Assembly: GCA_029856155.1 (NCBI GenBank)
Contig: JAHQWL010000098.1
Coordinates: 1-64,000, forward strand
Length of the DNA stretch: 64,000 nt
Direction of reading: 5' to 3'
Source: Promethearchaeia archaeon
GTDB lineage: Archaea; Asgardarchaeota; Lokiarchaeia; Sigyniarchaeales; SOKP01
Part shown: positions 34,106-43,250 of the stretch, piece by piece
How positions within the stretch are numbered: position 1 is the first letter of the stretch
How the letters are laid out: every line of letters starts with the position of its first letter
The notes under the pieces: model-generated
Database searches by the model: none
Told to the model about the DNA's origin: nothing
The model's input: only the letters and a program-made list of their open reading frames with translations
Position numbers and translations under genes: made by a program

Positions 34106-36751
34106 TCAAAAATCATCAATTATACTCGGTGCATCAGTTTTCACGACAAATTTAACCAAAAGTGTGATGAGGATTGCAGGAATTAAGCCTAAAAAGCAAA
34201 TTAAAAATACACCTGTTAAAAAAATATCAGAAATGTAAGTATTAAGAAAAATTAGTCCTACAGAATCTATTAAATAATGTAAAATTATGCTGGGTAGAAG
34301 ACTTTTCGATTTGATATACATATATCCAAAAGCAAATCCTAATAATGTTGCATAAGTTACTTGATAAGATACGGAAATTAGAGCAGTAAGAGGATCAATT
34401 CCAATAAGAGTATAAGTAATGAGATTAAAAGTATGACCAAATCCAAATATTACACTGCTAATTATAAGAGATGTTCTTACATGATATTTTTTTAATAGCA
34501 TAGGAATTACTACTCCACGATAAACTGTTTCTTCCCAAATTCCAGGAATAAGCATATATATAAATAAAAACCATCCTAGTCCTGCTAATCCAATTATATA
34601 AGGATTAGGGTTTCCAAATAATATTGATGGGTCAAAAACATAATTTCCAAGAGTAGTAGCTCCTAAAAGTACCACCACACCAAATATTACAAATGAGCCA
34701 ACTCCTAGTAGTATATTTCTTAATAATGGTTTTGTTGCGCTTAAGCGAATTTTTTTAGTATAATCTTTAAAAGAATCACTCTTTTCAGGAAGTTTCATCC
34801 CTTTCGGGATTACATAAAACCCTAAAAGAGTTAAAAATCCAAATATGAAAAAGAAATCGACGAATAATAATGTTGTATAATCATTAATAGTTATAATACT
34901 CTTGAATGGAATTAAAACTAAAAATTTAGCAAACGTAGATAACCACAGGAAAACAACATATAAAACTGTTAGGACTATAGCTCCTATAACTGGCATATTT
35001 CTCAAAGAACCTCCAGTTTTATATTCAGCCGTTTTTTCTAATTTTGGAAACATCCTGTTGAGAATGAACACCATTAGTGCTAATCCAAAAAGACCAACTC
35101 CCCCCAGAACTAATAATCCAATAGTAATACCAAAACCATATATTAAAAAAAATCCAGTTATCAGAAATGCTATAAAAAGTCCAACATCGGATAATAGCAT
35201 TGCGATCCATTTTAATATCTTATTCTCTTTATTTAATTCTTCAATTACGTATTTATATTTCATTTGTCCGAAGAATTTGATTTTTAGTAGAAACATAAAT
35301 AACAGCAAAGTCCACGCAATCGGCAATGTAATTAGAAGTAGAATTATAACAATAACAGATTGTAGTATTAAGGTAAGGACTATTGAAGTTATAGCAAGTG
35401 ATATACTATGAATTGATAGCATTAACAAAATTTTTGCTTTTGCTTGATCTCGTGGAAGAATTGGTAATGAAGCTAATGTTGAGCTACCTGATTCTTCAAT
35501 ATTCAAGAATCCTACTATAAGCATTATTGGTATAAAAAGATATATTAGAAGTATAATTGACCATATGATCAATATTGCTTCAACTGTAATAGTTATCTCA
35601 TTAAATAATCCGGTCATAGTTAGAATCATTATTAATGGATAAAAAATAGGGAAGAATATAAACATAAAAGATTGGATATCTCGAGTAGAAGACACAAGAT
35701 CTTTACGAATATAAGCCTTAATTGGTGAAGTAGGATTTAATTCGAATTGAATCTCCCTTTTTTCTATTTTCTCGGTTTTGATTTCTGATGAAATTGCGCT
35801 ATGTAATGCTCGTTGCGCAACTTTAAAGAGTGCCCATGTTAATACAATACTATACGCAAACCCTGTTAGAGTAGTAAGAATTAAAATAGGATGTACTTGA
35901 AATTGAAGAGTATTTAATGATACTAAAAATCCAGGGGCAAAAAAGAAGGGAATGAGGCTTAAAATAATTATCAAAATGAAAGAAGGGTCGTTACTGGTGA
36001 AAATTTTAAAAAAGCTTTCAACAGCACTTATTCCCCAAGTGAATATAAAACTAGCACCAAACATGATAACAAAATACCCTAGCATCGTCACTATTCTAAT
36101 TATATTCGCATTCTTTGATTTTGCTTTTGACTCTGAAAAAAGAAAACTCATTTTCTCTCCAAGTAACACCAAAATACTAAAGCTGAAAATCATGTTCACA
36201 ATTGAAGTTCCAAGACAAATTAAAAACATTATAAAGTCTTGGGTTATGATAAGCATAATTGTTGGAAATGCTAAGATTAAAATTATTAATGGAATATCTA
36301 AACTGCGAAATAAAGTCATCACACCTAACTTTTTCAAATTCTTTTTAGAAAAAGGTAGCGTCTGCAACCACTTGAAAGCATTACCTGACATAAAAGATCC
36401 AGTTGAAATCATTCCAAACATAAGTGTATACATGAGAGTCATCCCAAAAAAAATCGTAAAGAGAAGCGAAGATACAAAAAGAATTGTATTTATAGTATAG
36501 AGAGCTAAATTACCCCTAATTTGGAAATATGTAACTAATGGTAATAAAGGTAAAAGTAAAAAAAGAATTGAAAAAACAATTTTCAGTGACAAAGCCTGGG
36601 TTTTAATATAATTTTTATTCTTTTTTAGTTTTTCAACAAATTTTGCTTGATGTGCTCCAGCACTAGCCATCTGACTCTCCAAGAAAATCTCATAAATAGG
36701 GTATTTCGCTAAAGAATAGAAAGATTTTTGTTTTTTTTCTTCCATCTTCAT
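34106..36751 (-). CDS. ABC-2 permease fused to a CPBP intramembrane protease
   Basis: This 881-residue membrane protein has about 18 hydrophobic segments. The first 640 residues are an ABC-2/Nat-type permease. The last 200 form a CPBP protease domain with EETVYRGV (EExxxR), FGFGHTFN and SIILHYLIDS (last His). The ATPase gene is 8 bp upstream in the same operon, so this is the membrane part of an exporter. A permease joined to a protease suggests processing of an exported peptide or lipoprotein, as in some bacterial NatB-CPBP fusions. The substrate is not identifiable. Confidence 0.78.
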   Translation of the reverse strand: MKMEEKKQKSFYSLAKYPIYEIFLESQMASAGAHQAKFVEKLKKNKNYIKTQALSLKIVFSILFLLLPLLPLVTYFQIRGNLALYTINTILFVSSLLFTIFFGMTLMYTLMFGMISTGSFMSGNAFKWLQTLPFSKKNLKKLGVMTLFRSLDIPLIILILAFPTIMLIITQDFIMFLICLGTSIVNMIFSFSILVLLGEKMSFLFSESKAKSKNANIIRIVTMLGYFVIMFGASFIFTWGISAVESFFKIFTSNDPSFILIIILSLIPFFFAPGFLVSLNTLQFQVHPILILTTLTGFAYSIVLTWALFKVAQRALHSAISSEIKTEKIEKREIQFELNPTSPIKAYIRKDLVSSTRDIQSFMFIFFPIFYPLIMILTMTGLFNEITITVEAILIIWSIILLIYLFIPIMLIVGFLNIEESGSSTLASLPILPRDQAKAKILLMLSIHSISLAITSIVLTLILQSVIVIILLLITLPIAWTLLLFMFLLKIKFFGQMKYKYVIEELNKENKILKWIAMLLSDVGLFIAFLITGFFLIYGFGITIGLLVLGGVGLFGLALMVFILNRMFPKLEKTAEYKTGGSLRNMPVIGAIVLTVLYVVFLWLSTFAKFLVLIPFKSIITINDYTTLLFVDFFFIFGFLTLLGFYVIPKGMKLPEKSDSFKDYTKKIRLSATKPLLRNILLGVGSFVIFGVVVLLGATTLGNYVFDPSILFGNPNPYIIGLAGLGWFLFIYMLIPGIWEETVYRGVVIPMLLKKYHVRTSLIISSVIFGFGHTFNLITYTLIGIDPLTALISVSYQVTYATLLGFAFGYMYIKSKSLLPSIILHYLIDSVGLIFLNTYISDIFLTGVFLICFLGLIPAILITLLVKFVVKTDAPSIIDDF

Positions 36752-36759
36752 CAGTACCG

Positions 36760-37560
36760 TTAATTTTTCATTTTAAAAGATGCTCTTAATTTTTTTATAA
36801 TCTCATTAACTGAAGTGTCTTGTTCAGTTAATCGTAAGAATACATCCTCTAAACTTGCCCCTAATTTGTTAGCTTGCTGACGGAGTTGTTCCAAGGTTCC
36901 AATTCCCACTATTTTTCCTTTATGTATGATACCTATTCGGTCACATAAATCTTGAGCAATCTCCATTATATGTGTTGAAAAAAGAACTGAACCACCACTC
37001 TCTGTATGGAGATCTAATATAGATTTAAAAACCCTTACAGATTTCGCATCAAGACCCGCAATTGGTTCGTCCAAAATAAGTAAATCGGGTTCATGGAGTA
37101 TTGCGGCAATTATTTGTAGTTTTTGTTTATTACCGTGGGATAATGTAGCAATCAATTGTTCATAATAGTCAATTGCTTCCAGGCTCTCCATGTATTCTCT
37201 TGCAAGTTCTGTAGTCTTTGATTCATCCAATCTACGGACAGATGCTATAAAATTAAATAAATCTTTTGGCGTTAATGATTTAAAAATTAATGGTTCCTCA
37301 CTAACATACCCTATACGACGTTTAATTTCAACTTCATCACGTTCTGGGTTCATTCCAAAAACACTCATTTCACCTTCATTCGGTTCAAGGAGTCCTAATA
37401 GAAGCTTTATCGTAGTGGTTTTTCCTGCTCCGTTAGGACCTAAAAGGCCAAAAACCTCACCCTTTTGAACATTAAAAGAAATACCATCAACCGCTTTAAC
37501 TTCTCCAAAATATTTCTTTAAATCTTTAACAACAATTATTTCATGATTAGACATTTTCAT
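36760..37560 (-). CDS. ABC transporter ATP-binding protein
   Basis: This 266-residue ATPase has Walker A GPNGAGKTT near residue 40, the Q-loop region, signature motif LSHGNKQK (a variant of LSGGQ), Walker B LLILDEP and the H-loop FSTHIMEIA. It energises the permease-protease fusion whose gene begins just downstream. The C-terminal 50 residues (ASLEDVFLRL) are typical for ABC-2 exporters of the DrrA/CcmA type. The start ATG at 37560 is followed by a second Met. Confidence 0.88.
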   Translation of the reverse strand: MKMSNHEIIVVKDLKKYFGEVKAVDGISFNVQKGEVFGLLGPNGAGKTTTIKLLLGLLEPNEGEMSVFGMNPERDEVEIKRRIGYVSEEPLIFKSLTPKDLFNFIASVRRLDESKTTELAREYMESLEAIDYYEQLIATLSHGNKQKLQIIAAILHEPDLLILDEPIAGLDAKSVRVFKSILDLHTESGGSVLFSTHIMEIAQDLCDRIGIIHKGKIVGIGTLEQLRQQANKLGASLEDVFLRLTEQDTSVNEIIKKLRASFKMKN

Positions 37561-37948
37561 TCATTTAAATTGATTCTTTAAAATAAATTTTTTTAAAAAA
37601 GACTATATATTTCCTTATATATTTACATATAATATTATATTTAAATATTGATAATAAGCATATAATTAGTGCTTTCGATGAAATGAACTTATTTTTATAA
37701 TATATATAGATATATATATCAATATCACATTTAATGTAATATTATCGCTTAAAATAATTTTTTACATCTGTTTTATTACGTGGAGGATTTCCTATTAAGA
37801 TAAATTTTAATGTCCTTCACTTAAACGAATTGGCCAAAATACTATTGAAATTTTCGAAATTTTTCTATTTTCTTTTAATTTTTCTATTATTAATAGCTAA
37901 ACACTCAATTAACGCCATTGCCAATAAACATTAAAATAATTTCTATGA
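37561..37948. other. Gene-free AT-rich intergenic region
   Basis: I found no open frame that looks coding on either strand. The stretch holds long TA alternations (for example about 37700-37720) and TATA-like sites that may be the promoter of the ABC operon, which starts at 37560 and reads leftwards. The only other structure seen is a hairpin at 37780-37820, listed separately. Confidence 0.5.
37780..37820 (-). terminator. Hairpin downstream of the FAD oxidoreductase gene
   Basis: GTGGAGGA (37780-37787) pairs with TCCTTCAC (37813-37820) with one G-T pair. On the minus strand this hairpin follows the FAD oxidoreductase stop by about 130 nt and has a second inner stem ATTAA/TTAAT. It may be a terminator or RNA processing element. 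There is no in-frame UGA in the upstream gene, so a SECIS role is not supported. Confidence 0.3.
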
Positions 37949-39493
37949 TTAACGGAAGATCGGTGGTAGAAGCTGTAGATAGTCCTTATCCATTATTGCA
38001 CTGGCACAAATAAACCCAGAATGGGTAGCAGCTTCAATTCCTCCTTCATTAGTGCGTGTCCCATAAGTATCTCCGGCAAAATATAGTCCCTTGATAGTTG
38101 GACATTTTATATCCACCCACTCGTCCTCTGGGTGCCTCCACAATATACAAGTATCTCCAACGGTGAATAACATAAATTCCAGAGCCTCTCTCCAGCCTGA
38201 GAATGCAGTATCCAAAAATTTCAACATTCTATCTATCACAATATTCACTTTTTTCTTATCATGTGCCTCACTATCTAAAATACTGCTAGCCATTCCCGCC
38301 AGATACTTCCCTTCAGGAGCGGTTGTAGGTGCAATATTAGACATACTTACTATATCAAGAGGAACATTACCTCTGAACAATCCTTCCTTCTCTGGGATCA
38401 ACATGGAAGTATGGTAAAAAGTCCTAGGGTCAACCTCGAGTTCACAAAAAGTATTCAACGGTTTAGATAAACCTATTTGCGCAGCAACCATGGCGGTATG
38501 AATTACTTTTTTAGTTAATTTGACAAAATCTGTAGGTAATAAATCCTCAGGTAAGAGTTTTAGCAATACTCGTGGCGGAGTAGTACAAACAATCAATGGA
38601 GCCTTTATTTCTACTATTTTACCATCAATCTTAGCTATAACGCCGATAGCTCTTCCATTTTGGACGATAATTTCATTGACTTGAGCATTAGTAACAATAT
38701 CACCTTGAGCATCTCTGACGACACTTGCAAAACCCTCAACAATAAAACGATGCCCTGGTGCCCCCGCAAACGCCCAAGAACCGTCTGTTATATGTACTCC
38801 CATTTTTTGAACCTGTAAAAATACCTTTAAATTCTCTCCAGCGGAGTTCAGAGCTGGATCGTTGATGATCGTCTGGAAGGTCCCCATAGCATAATGGAAT
38901 TCTTGTGCGAGTTCATTTTTAGTTATACCGTTTATGTAATCTTTCAATGTTACGTGGTCCAATTTCTCAGCTTCAGCTATTGAGTGAACTTGGAGCTTTC
39001 TTTTATGGATATTCACCATCTCAGCGTAATCTTCATCGCTCATCCAACCATACTTGGATCTTCTGTCTATTATATGAGGTTTCCAATCATGATCATACCA
39101 TACGAAACCTACATTAGGATAGAAAATCGAAGCTTTGTTAAATAGGGCTAAGGCGTGGCTAACCCGTCCTCGATTAGTATACCAAGCACCCCTACCCCCC
39201 GATTCAAACACATAACCATTAAGCATCTTGTTCTTTATGAGTGTGTGGAGATCAGGTTCTGTCCTATCGACAACCCAAGAGTGAGCGGATTGCATTAAGG
39301 TTTTACGAAATTTATCTGCATCCTTAATACTTTCCCCTCGGAAAGATGTAGCACGTCCCCCTATCTGTGAAGATCCCTCAAGGATGAGAACCTTCTTGTG
39401 TTCCATATTGGATAAAATTGCACCAACAACTGATCCGGCTATACCACATCCTATGATTATGACATCATAATCATTCGAAATTTTTTTAGACAT
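37949..39493 (-). CDS. FAD-dependent oxidoreductase (phytoene-desaturase/amine-oxidase type)
   Basis: The protein is about 514 residues and opens with the FAD Rossmann motif VIIIGCGIAGSVVGAIL and LILEGSSQIGGRA, the signature of the amine oxidase/phytoene desaturase/carotenoid isomerase superfamily. Near the end is GLYFAGDTYGTRTNEGGIEAA, the second FAD contact. Substrate could be an isoprenoid or a saturated lipid precursor. The ATG at 39493 has a strong GAGGAG five bases upstream, better than the upstream in-frame ATG at 39562. The gene is visibly less AT-rich than its neighbours, which may mean a different origin. Confidence 0.8.
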   Translation of the reverse strand: MSKKISNDYDVIIIGCGIAGSVVGAILSNMEHKKVLILEGSSQIGGRATSFRGESIKDADKFRKTLMQSAHSWVVDRTEPDLHTLIKNKMLNGYVFESGGRGAWYTNRGRVSHALALFNKASIFYPNVGFVWYDHDWKPHIIDRRSKYGWMSDEDYAEMVNIHKRKLQVHSIAEAEKLDHVTLKDYINGITKNELAQEFHYAMGTFQTIINDPALNSAGENLKVFLQVQKMGVHITDGSWAFAGAPGHRFIVEGFASVVRDAQGDIVTNAQVNEIIVQNGRAIGVIAKIDGKIVEIKAPLIVCTTPPRVLLKLLPEDLLPTDFVKLTKKVIHTAMVAAQIGLSKPLNTFCELEVDPRTFYHTSMLIPEKEGLFRGNVPLDIVSMSNIAPTTAPEGKYLAGMASSILDSEAHDKKKVNIVIDRMLKFLDTAFSGWREALEFMLFTVGDTCILWRHPEDEWVDIKCPTIKGLYFAGDTYGTRTNEGGIEAATHSGFICASAIMDKDYLQLLPPIFR

Positions 39494-39623
39494 TTTATCT
39501 CCTCTTTTTTTATAATTATTATTACTTACTGCCAAATAAATACTTATCTTTGCATAGTACATTCGAACTCCAAGAATTTGAGCATTATTTTAAGAAATTA
39601 ACAAACTATATTAATGAGTTTTT

Positions 39624-40577
39624 TTAATTTCTTTTCTGATTAACAATAATTATAATTGAGATTATTATAAGAATTGTACCGAGTAAATGTGCCAATGTGA
39701 AGTTTTCTCCAAGAAGAATTGTTGCAAATATAGCTGAAGATATTGGAGTTGGTGCAAAAATTGTAGTTGCTTTTGATATGTCTAAATATGATAGTGTTTT
39801 ATACCAACATATTAATCCTGCCCCGTAAACAGCCCCCATCAAAAAAAAGAATGATAAATTATCCGGATCAAAAAAAATTTTAAAATCTGGAGTAAAAATA
39901 ATTAGATATGTTAAAATTAGAATTACACCAGAAATAATATTTCTTATAAAAACCATTTGTATTGGTGTTGCTTCTTCCCTATTAAATAAAGGTTTTGTTA
40001 ATGTATGACCAAAAATCCACATGAACGAAATTAAAAGGATAATTCCTACTCCAATTAAAATTTCATGATTGATTTCGACTAAAGTAAAGAATTGAGTAAT
40101 ACCAATCGCTAATCCAAGAAACAATAAAACGGAAAATATAATCTGTAGTTTTGTAATTTTTTCTTTTAAGATAATATAACCTAAAATTAAAGAAAAAAAG
40201 ACTGTGGTTTTCTGCGTTAAGGATCCATTTATTGCTCCTGCTAAATCATATCCAACAAAAAACAATACTTGATTTACAGCAAAGAGCAAACCAATACCCA
40301 TTAATAAAAAAAAATTCTTTTTCCAACCTTTAAAAAGATGGGCACTAATAGCCTTTTTCCCTAGATTATTTACATTTTCGTGCTTTGAATGCGTTACTTT
40401 TATTTCAATTAACATAATGGGAAAGAAAATTAGAGTTTCGACCAAACAAGTCATTGCTCCTGAGAGATATGCATCAACAGCAGCTGGTCTTAAAAGAGCT
40501 ACTATCGGTTGTAATCCTACAAAAATGATTCCTACAAAACCAGTTATTAATCCTTTTTTAATATTCTTATCCGTCAA
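39624..40577 (-). CDS. DMT-superfamily (EamA-type) transporter
   Basis: The 317-residue protein has ten hydrophobic segments arranged as two EamA halves. Landmarks are GSLTQKTTVFFSLILGYIILKEKIT in the first half and TTIFAPTPISSAIFATILLGE in the second, both ending in the LGE-type turn seen in drug/metabolite exporters. It may export a metabolite; the substrate is unknown. It is transcribed divergently from the second ABC operon, with about 230 bp in between. Confidence 0.78.
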   Translation of the reverse strand: MTDKNIKKGLITGFVGIIFVGLQPIVALLRPAAVDAYLSGAMTCLVETLIFFPIMLIEIKVTHSKHENVNNLGKKAISAHLFKGWKKNFFLLMGIGLLFAVNQVLFFVGYDLAGAINGSLTQKTTVFFSLILGYIILKEKITKLQIIFSVLLFLGLAIGITQFFTLVEINHEILIGVGIILLISFMWIFGHTLTKPLFNREEATPIQMVFIRNIISGVILILTYLIIFTPDFKIFFDPDNLSFFFLMGAVYGAGLICWYKTLSYLDISKATTIFAPTPISSAIFATILLGENFTLAHLLGTILIIISIIIIVNQKRN

Positions 40578-40814
40578 AATATTGATTTAACCAATTAATA
40601 ATTTATTTATTGCAAGTTTAACATACAATTAGTATTTTTTCTTATGTTTATTTCGAAATCGTTTTAATTTTCTTAAAATGGGATAATTTAAATGTAAAAA
40701 TCAGGCTTTAGATGTTTTTTATTATTCAATATAGTTCTAATTTTATTAAGTAAAATTTAATTGATTAGGAAAATTAAAAAAAAGAACTTTTTAAATAAGT
40801 GGATGTGAATAATC

Positions 40815-41630
40815 ATTACTAGTAATTTTGCGATACAAACCAAAAACCTTACGAAAAAATTCGGTAATATCGTAGCTGTAAATAATCTGAATTTAAAAAT
40901 TCCTTATGGCAAAACATATGGTCTTTTAGGTCCTAATGGAGCTGGTAAGACTACTACAGTTAGAATGTTAAACGCTATAATTTCCCCTACCGAAGGAACT
41001 GCGCAAGTTGTAGGATATGATATTATAACTCAAAGCAAACAAGTTAAGATAAACTGTGGTTTTTTACCAGAATCACCAGGACTATATCAAAAGTTAACAG
41101 CGAAAGAATTCCTGGAATTTGTAGGTGAGTTATATTATCTCCCAAAAGAAATTATCTCTACCCGTATTGAAGATTTATTGGGTATCTTTGATTTGGAAGG
41201 GCGTGAGAATGATCTTTTAGAAGGATACTCAAGAGGTATGAAGCAAAAAGTATGTCTATGTGCCGCGTTAATACAAGATCCCAAAATAATTTTTTTAGAT
41301 GAACCAACTTCTAATCTAGATCCAGCAGCAGCTAGAATGGTAAAAGATTTAATCTCCGATCTCGCTAAGAAAGCTGATAAAACTATATTCATTTGCACTC
41401 ATCTCCTTGATGCCGCAGAAGAATTATGTGATTTAATTGGAATTATTGACAAAGGGGAATTAAAAGTTGAGGGAAGCCCAAAAGAAATTATTGACTCCGT
41501 AGGTGCAAAAGATTTAGAAGATGCCTATTTGAAAATAATGGGTGTTTCTAAAATTGAAGATTTATTAGCTTGGAGAGAAGAAGTACCGGCTAATATCGAG
41601 AAAGATAAGAAAAAGAAAAAGAAAAAATAA
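40815..41630 (+). CDS. ABC transporter ATP-binding protein (non-ATG start)
   Basis: The protein has about 271 residues. The frame carries TKNLTKKFGNIVAVNNLNLK and Walker A GPNGAGKTTTVRML, then SRGMKQK (signature), IIFLDEPTSNLD (Walker B) and ICTHLLDAAEEL (H-loop), ending in a basic KKKKK tail. The first ATG (40965) lies after the Walker A site and cannot be the start. Between the upstream TGA (40806-40808) and 40965 no ATG, GTG or TTG exists in frame, so translation must begin at ATT 40815 (or ATA/ATC just before). It pairs with the permease gene 13 bp downstream. Confidence 0.82.
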   Translation: MTSNFAIQTKNLTKKFGNIVAVNNLNLKIPYGKTYGLLGPNGAGKTTTVRMLNAIISPTEGTAQVVGYDIITQSKQVKINCGFLPESPGLYQKLTAKEFLEFVGELYYLPKEIISTRIEDLLGIFDLEGRENDLLEGYSRGMKQKVCLCAALIQDPKIIFLDEPTSNLDPAAARMVKDLISDLAKKADKTIFICTHLLDAAEELCDLIGIIDKGELKVEGSPKEIIDSVGAKDLEDAYLKIMGVSKIEDLLAWREEVPANIEKDKKKKKKK

Positions 41631-41643
41631 TAACTGGATAAGA

Positions 41644-43239
41644 ATGGCTCTTTGGAAAATAATTGCTAAAAACGAAATAAAGCTCAGAACTAATAAATTT
41701 CGAAATCATCGGGTATTTTTTTTCATTATATTGTACTCATTTTTCATATTTTGGGCTTTCTTCTTAGCTCCAATGCTTTTTGACTTATTTATGCCTACAT
41801 TGGCAGAAATTATTCCAGATATTAATTTAGCAGTCGCGTTAATTATTGAATATGTATTGATGGCTTTTTTTTTATCTGTTTTCATATATCCTTTAAACAG
41901 TATTTATAGGAAAATTGAAATTGGGTTCAAGGAAATAATACTAGCATCACCAGCAACACCAGGTGATATTTTCTTAGGTGAAATCATAGGAAAATTACCA
42001 ATTTATTTAGGGGGTGTTTTGCTTTTTACTCCAATAATAACAGGAATGCTCAACCCTATTATTAATTTGAGTCTAATTCAAAATATAATTATCTATGTTT
42101 GTGTTTTTGGATTAGTTTTATTTGCAACTTTATTAGGCTCCATTATTGCCGCATGGTTAGAGCATAAAATAGCTAAAAGTGATCGAGCAAAAGATTTGGG
42201 AAAAATACTGTTATTTCTCCTCTCTATTGCAATGGTTGCGATAGTGTATACTCTACAATTTTTATTTGAATATCTTATATCAAATCCTGAATTAAGGAAT
42301 TGGGTAATGTTCTATCCTTCTTTATGGTTTTCTAATATTATTTTATATTTTATTGACCCAAGCTTGATAAGTAGATATATTTTAAACATATGGTTTAGTG
42401 TAGCACTAGTCATAATTATTCCACTGATAATTTTCTTAGTTGCTTATAAAAAAGCAGAAACTTTTTTTAGTGTGGAAGGAGGTATAGAAAAAATATCCAC
42501 TGTGATAGAGCGAGAAAATGTTTTTTACAAATTAACTAGGAAATTATCGGGGCATAAATGGGAAGGATTAATTATAACTCAACTAAAGGAGTTTTTAAGA
42601 AGACGAGAAAGTATAATGAAGTTTGTATACTTAATAGGAATAGTGGGTGTTTTAGGAGTACTTTTCTCAACCTTAGGTTTGGATTATTTAATTGGTCAAT
42701 CAATATTAATTGCTATGATTATCATTATAGGTGGAATAATGTACGGGCTAATGTTTGGAAGTTATATATTTGTTGGAAGTAAAGACTTAATTTGGGTATA
42801 TAAAAGATCTCCTCGTAATATACATGCTTTGGTGTTTTCTTATCTTTTAGCAATGTTAATCTTTAATATATTAATAGCATTAGGTCTTACAATTTACTTT
42901 GCTTTCCTTCTCAAATTTGATCTTTTTAATTTTATATTTTTCTTTAGTTTCTATTTAATTAATAGTGAAGTAGTTATTTCTCAAGCAGTTGGAATCCAAT
43001 GCTTAAGCCCTGCTTTTGAGGAAAAAGGTAGTTCGATGACAGCAAATAATCTTTTTTTAATGGTTCTTCAATTGATACCTTACCAATTCGTACTCATGTT
43101 TATTATACTTGCTTTTGATGTGCCCACTTCTCCAATTTTAGCCAGATTCCACTATCTTATGCCTTTATTATTGATTTCTATTGCAAGTGCAATTCCCCTT
43201 TTAATTTTCGGATTAAGAAAGTTAAGTAAAATAGAGTAA
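41644..43239 (+). CDS. ABC-2 type transporter permease
   Basis: This 531-residue membrane protein has about twelve hydrophobic segments and the ABC-2 layout: KNEIKLRTNKFRNHR at the N-terminus, an IGFKEIILASPATPGDIFLGE elbow (the SPxTP element seen in ABC-2 permeases), and a large second membrane block. With the ATPase gene it forms an exporter. It is second in the operon and converges on the MttB-like gene. The substrate is unknown. Confidence 0.78.
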   Translation: MALWKIIAKNEIKLRTNKFRNHRVFFFIILYSFFIFWAFFLAPMLFDLFMPTLAEIIPDINLAVALIIEYVLMAFFLSVFIYPLNSIYRKIEIGFKEIILASPATPGDIFLGEIIGKLPIYLGGVLLFTPIITGMLNPIINLSLIQNIIIYVCVFGLVLFATLLGSIIAAWLEHKIAKSDRAKDLGKILLFLLSIAMVAIVYTLQFLFEYLISNPELRNWVMFYPSLWFSNIILYFIDPSLISRYILNIWFSVALVIIIPLIIFLVAYKKAETFFSVEGGIEKISTVIERENVFYKLTRKLSGHKWEGLIITQLKEFLRRRESIMKFVYLIGIVGVLGVLFSTLGLDYLIGQSILIAMIIIIGGIMYGLMFGSYIFVGSKDLIWVYKRSPRNIHALVFSYLLAMLIFNILIALGLTIYFAFLLKFDLFNFIFFFSFYLINSEVVISQAVGIQCLSPAFEEKGSSMTANNLFLMVLQLIPYQFVLMFIILAFDVPTSPILARFHYLMPLLLISIASAIPLLIFGLRKLSKIE

Positions 43240-43250
43240 AAAAAATTTTT

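Noticed and set aside
37780..37820. SECIS element behind the FAD oxidoreductase gene
   Set aside because: The gene has no in-frame UGA, and the hairpin does not resemble the mvhD 3' UTR hairpin in detail.
40965..41630. ABC ATPase starting at the first ATG
   Set aside because: The ATG is after the Walker A motif, which is in frame upstream, so the true protein must start earlier.
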